A stretch of DNA of 44,403 nucleotides from Paludibacteraceae bacterium (lineage in GTDB: Bacteria > Bacteroidota > Bacteroidia > Bacteroidales > Paludibacteraceae), in the NCBI GenBank assembly GCA_017464475.1, contig JAFTZQ010000025.1, forward strand, positions 1 through 44,403, given 5' to 3'. Each line of letters begins with the position of its first letter. Positions within the stretch are counted from its first letter, which is position 1. The notes beneath the pieces were generated by a model that did no database searches, was not told where the DNA came from, and saw only the letters and a program-made list of their open reading frames with translations. Positions 41,707-44,403 of this stretch are shown here, one piece after another. A program made the position numbers and the translations under genes.

Positions 41707-43632
41707 ATGAGCAAGATTATTGGAATTGACCTCGGTACCACGAACTCGTGTGTAGCCGTAATGGAGGGTAACGAACCTATCGTTATTGCCAACTCGGAAG
41801 GTAAACGTACTACTCCTTCTGTTGTCGGATTTATTGATGGTGGTGAGCGCAAAGTGGGAGACCCTGCTAAACGTCAAGCCATTACCAACCCGACCAAAAC
41901 TGTTTATTCGATCAAGCGTTTCATGGGCGAGACCTACGACCGCTTGCAGTCTGAGATCGCACGCGTTCCTTATAAAGTATCTAAGGGCGACAACAACACC
42001 CCGCGTGTGGACATCGACGGACGTCTCTATACCCCGCAGGAGATATCGGCGATCATCCTCCAGAAGATGAAAAAGACCGCAGAGGAGTACCTCGGACAGG
42101 AGGTTACCGACGCAGTCATCACCGTTCCTGCGTACTTCAACGACTCGCAGCGTCAGGCTACCAAGGAAGCCGGTGAGATCGCAGGACTCAATGTCCGCCG
42201 TATTGTCAACGAGCCGACCGCAGCGGCACTCGCGTACGGTCTTGATAAGTCCAACAAGGATATGAAGATTGTGGTCTTCGACTGCGGTGGCGGTACCCAC
42301 GATGTTTCGGTCCTCGAACTCGGTGACGGTGTCTTTGAGGTAAAAGCAACCGATGGTGATACCCACCTCGGTGGTGACGATTTCGACCACCGTATTATCG
42401 AATGGCTCGTTTCGGAGTTCAAGGCGGAGAACGGCGGAGCCGATCTCTCTAAGGACCCGATGGCTATGCAGCGACTCAAAGAGGCGGCTGAGAAAGCGAA
42501 GATCGAACTTTCTTCCTCGACCTCTACGGAAATCAACCTGCCGTATATCATGCCGGTCAACGGAGTTCCTGCGCACCTCGTTAAGACCCTGACCCGTGCT
42601 AAATTCGAGCAGCTCATCGACGATCTGATCCAGCGTACGATCGCTCCGTGTCGTACTGCTCTTGAACACGCGGGACTCAAAACATCCGATATTGACGAGA
42701 TTATCCTTGTGGGTGGTTCGACCCGTATCCCGGCTATCCAACAGGCTGTTGAGAAATTCTTCGGCAAAGCGCCGTCCAAGGGCGTTAACCCGGACGAAGT
42801 AGTAGCTGTCGGAGCTGCCATCCAAGGCGGTGTCCTCACCGGTGAAGTAAAGGATGTACTCCTCCTTGATGTCACCCCGCTGTCCCTCGGTATCGAGACC
42901 ATGGGAGGTGTCATGACCAAGATGATTGAGGCGAACACCACCATCCCGACCAAGAAAACAGAGACTTTCACCACAGCGGTGGATAACCAGCCTTCTGTAG
43001 AGATCGTCATCTACCAGGGCGAGCGGCCTATGGCGGCGCAAAATAAACTCCTCGGACGCTTCCACCTCGATGGTATCATGCCGGCGCGTCGTGGTGAACC
43101 GCAGATCGAAGTAACCTTCGATATCGATGCCAACGGTATCTTGAATGTAACTGCAAAGGATAAAGCAACCGGCAAGGATGCGAAGATCCGTATCGAAGCT
43201 TCGTCCGGACTTTCCGATGAGGAGATCAAGCGGATGAAAGCCGAAGCCGAAGCCAATGCCGAAGCCGATAAGAAGGCGAAAGAGCAAGCCGAGAAACTCA
43301 ACCGTGCTGACGCTACGATCTTCCAAACCGAGAAACAACTCGCGGAGATCGGCGATAAGATCCCGGCGGACAAGAAAGCTCCGATTGAGGAAGCACTCAA
43401 GAAACTGAAAGAGGCGTACGAAAAACGCGACGCAGATGCCTGCGAAGCGGCTAACAACGAACTCATGACCGCTTTCCAAGCCGCTTCCGCTGAGATGTAC
43501 GCTGCCCAGCAGCAGGCTCAGCAGAATGCCGGTCAACCCGGTAATGCCGGAACCTCCGGCAACTCCGGAAACAACGGCAATAACGGCGACAACCCTTCCG
43601 CCGAAGACGTTGACTTCGAAGAAGTAAAATAA
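41707..43632 (+). CDS. dnaK: Chaperone DnaK
   Basis: 641 residues, Hsp70. The ATPase domain (1-385) opens with [18 protein letters not shown] and holds [15 protein letters not shown] (Cys and His in place of the common Leu and Phe) and [11 protein letters not shown]; the substrate-binding domain carries [13 protein letters not shown]. The C-terminal lid is Ala/Glu/Lys-rich, followed by a Gly/Asn linker and the end VDFEEVK. It works with DnaJ and GrpE, not encoded here. It stands alone, between the signalling cluster and the rRNA operon. Confidence 0.98.
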   Translation: MSKIIGIDLGTTNSCVAVMEGNEPIVIANSEGKRTTPSVVGFIDGGERKVGDPAKRQAITNPTKTVYSIKRFMGETYDRLQSEIARVPYKVSKGDNNTPRVDIDGRLYTPQEISAIILQKMKKTAEEYLGQEVTDAVITVPAYFNDSQRQATKEAGEIAGLNVRRIVNEPTAAALAYGLDKSNKDMKIVVFDCGGGTHDVSVLELGDGVFEVKATDGDTHLGGDDFDHRIIEWLVSEFKAENGGADLSKDPMAMQRLKEAAEKAKIELSSSTSTEINLPYIMPVNGVPAHLVKTLTRAKFEQLIDDLIQRTIAPCRTALEHAGLKTSDIDEIILVGGSTRIPAIQQAVEKFFGKAPSKGVNPDEVVAVGAAIQGGVLTGEVKDVLLLDVTPLSLGIETMGGVMTKMIEANTTIPTKKTETFTTAVDNQPSVEIVIYQGERPMAAQNKLLGRFHLDGIMPARRGEPQIEVTFDIDANGILNVTAKDKATGKDAKIRIEASSGLSDEEIKRMKAEAEANAEADKKAKEQAEKLNRADATIFQTEKQLAEIGDKIPADKKAPIEEALKKLKEAYEKRDADACEAANNELMTAFQAASAEMYAAQQQAQQNAGQPGNAGTSGNSGNNGNNGDNPSAEDVDFEEVK

Positions 43633-43698
43633 TAACCCTCCCGCTTTCCCGAATAGGTTTCGATATATCGAAATCTCGAAATCTCGGAAAATCGGTCT

Positions 43699-43728
43699 AT
43701 CGCCCCGCTCTTCATAGAGTGGGGCGAT
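43699..43728 (+). terminator. Terminator-like hairpin after dnaK
   Basis: ATCGCCCCGCTC pairs with GAGTGGGGCGAT (one wobble) around TTCATA; the trailing sequence TTCGTTCTCTTT is T-rich but interrupted. Confidence 0.7.
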
Positions 43729-43749
43729 TTCGTTCTCTTTCCATCTCTT

Positions 43750-43800
43750 TACATATGCGCGCACGCGCGTTCCTTATATACGCGTATAGGCACGCGTGCC
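43750..43800. other. Alternating purine-pyrimidine tract and two 12-bp palindromes
   Basis: 21 nt of strict purine-pyrimidine alternation (43750-43770) are followed by the perfect palindromes TATACGCGTATA (43777-43788) and GGCACGCGTGCC (43789-43800). Such DNA can adopt Z form or cruciforms. The remaining stretch to the rRNA promoter (43801-43938) is A/T-rich with no gene visible. Confidence 0.6.
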
Positions 43801-43938
43801 CAACACCATCATACCCCCAAATCTCCTTTTCTCACTCTTATCCCCCAAAAACACCCAAAAAATCTTAAAATTGCTATTATTGATTTTCAATCAGTTACAA
43901 AGAAAATGCATTTTTTATGCAATTTTTTTGCTAAAATA

Positions 43939-43970
43939 TTTGGTCAGTTCAAAAATTTGTAGTACCTTTG
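43939..43970 (+). promoter_or_regulatory. rRNA operon promoter
   Basis: TTTG (43939-43942), 20 nt, TACCTTTG (43963-43970), then GCACTCGCTTTCG. The 16S gene begins about 230 nt downstream. The leader contains A/T-rich TTTGAATTT/CTTCAAATTT repeats (44090-44135). Confidence 0.85.
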
Positions 43971-44020
43971 CACTCGCTTTCGCCCAAAAAACGGGGCTAA
44001 CCCAAAAGGACGCAAGCAAC

Positions 44021-44030
44021 GATCTTTGAA
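44021..44030 (+). promoter_or_regulatory. boxA-like antitermination element in rRNA leader
   Basis: GATCTTTGAA resembles the boxA of rRNA leaders (CTTT core), which binds NusB/S10 to keep polymerase processive. Assigned by similarity and position only. Confidence 0.5.
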
Positions 44031-44203
44031 AGAATGTCTATTCATAACAAGATGTAGTACAAGAACTGAATAAATGAGGTTTTGTTTTTGTGATTTGAAT
44101 TTTTAAATCTTCAAATTTCAAATCTTTAAATTAATTTAGGTTCCCGAAAAAAATTCTACACTTGATAAATTCGATTATTCTGAGCTATCTTATAATTTCT
44201 TTT

Positions 44204-44403
44204 ACAACGAAGAGTTTGATCCTGGCTCAGGATGAACGCTAGCGACAGGCCTAACACATGCCAGTCGAGGGGCAGCGCGGGAGAAGCTTGCTTTTCCTGG
44301 CGGCGACCGGCGCACGGGTGCGTAACAGGTGTGCAATCTGTCCATAGTCGGGGAATAGCCCAGCGAAAGTTGGATTAAAGCTCCATGTGAGCGAGTGCCG
44401 CAT
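44204..44403 (+). rRNA. 16S ribosomal RNA, 5' end (runs off window)
   Basis: AGAGTTTGATCCTGGCTCAG (44211-44230) is the universal 5' region, followed by GATGAACGCTAGCGACAGGC and CACATGCCAGTCGAG, a pattern of Bacteroidota. The exact mature 5' end is estimated. Only about 200 nt are inside the window. Confidence 0.97.

Noticed and set aside
41689-43764. 691-codon minus-strand frame opposite dnaK
   Set aside because: It is a long antisense shadow caused by codon bias of dnaK; the plus strand is unmistakably DnaK.

Overview
The window is a chromosomal segment of a Bacteroidota bacterium, very probably an uncultured member of the order Bacteroidales. The evidence is the 5' end of a 16S rRNA gene at the right edge, the near absence of Shine-Dalgarno sequences, and a uniform promoter type: TTG or TTTG, about 20 nt, then TAnnTTTG. 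Gene content agrees (GSCFA protein, EFR1 ferredoxin, MenG, MlaD-like lipid transport protein).

Layout. (1) 1-10053: right end of a prophage, cut by the window edge. It holds a possible structural protein, an overlapping lysis cassette (holin-like protein, amidase endolysin, candidate one-gene spanin), a gene-free stretch carrying a striking array of AGAC-type repeats, the tail tape measure gene, a tail hub-like gene and a tyrosine integrase that abuts two tRNA-Ser(CGA) genes. (2) 10054-19274: housekeeping genes: EFR1 flavodoxin/ferredoxin, ffh, a small membrane protein, folD, prfA, rsmE, a PAP2 phosphatase, a small secreted protein, a LolC/E-type permease and a GSCFA protein. (3) 19387-23748: a five-gene operon of largely unknown envelope proteins, closed by a terminator shared with convergent valS. 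(4) 26895-30698: N-acetylmuramoyl-L-alanine amidase, MlaD-like protein and dnaA, the last behind a leader that contains a terminator-like hairpin. (5) 30757-35619: groES-groEL (minus strand), menG-Dabb-secreted protein, an outer membrane barrel and tRNA-Glu(CTC). (6) 35775-41553: a six-gene signalling cluster: sensor/PP2C phosphatase/anti-sigma-type kinase fusion, STAS antagonist, (p)ppGpp synthetase, APH-type kinase, Mesh1-like (p)ppGpp hydrolase and a Tyr/dual-specificity phosphatase. (7) 41590-44403: dnaK behind a leader that is clearly homologous to the groES leader, then the rRNA operon promoter and the start of 16S rRNA.

How parts may work together. The most interesting locus is the cluster at 35.8-41.6 kb, which puts a partner-switching module together with enzymes that by family would make and destroy alarmone. 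The stable RNA promoters in the window (16S, tRNA-Ser, tRNA-Glu) and dnaA share a start-site sequence that the other promoters lack, a plausible target for growth-rate or alarmone control. The two heat-shock operons share a promoter-proximal element and a leader built of 9-bp repeats. The prophage has an unexplained repeat array and a compact lysis cassette. All functional links are inferences from family membership and gene order.
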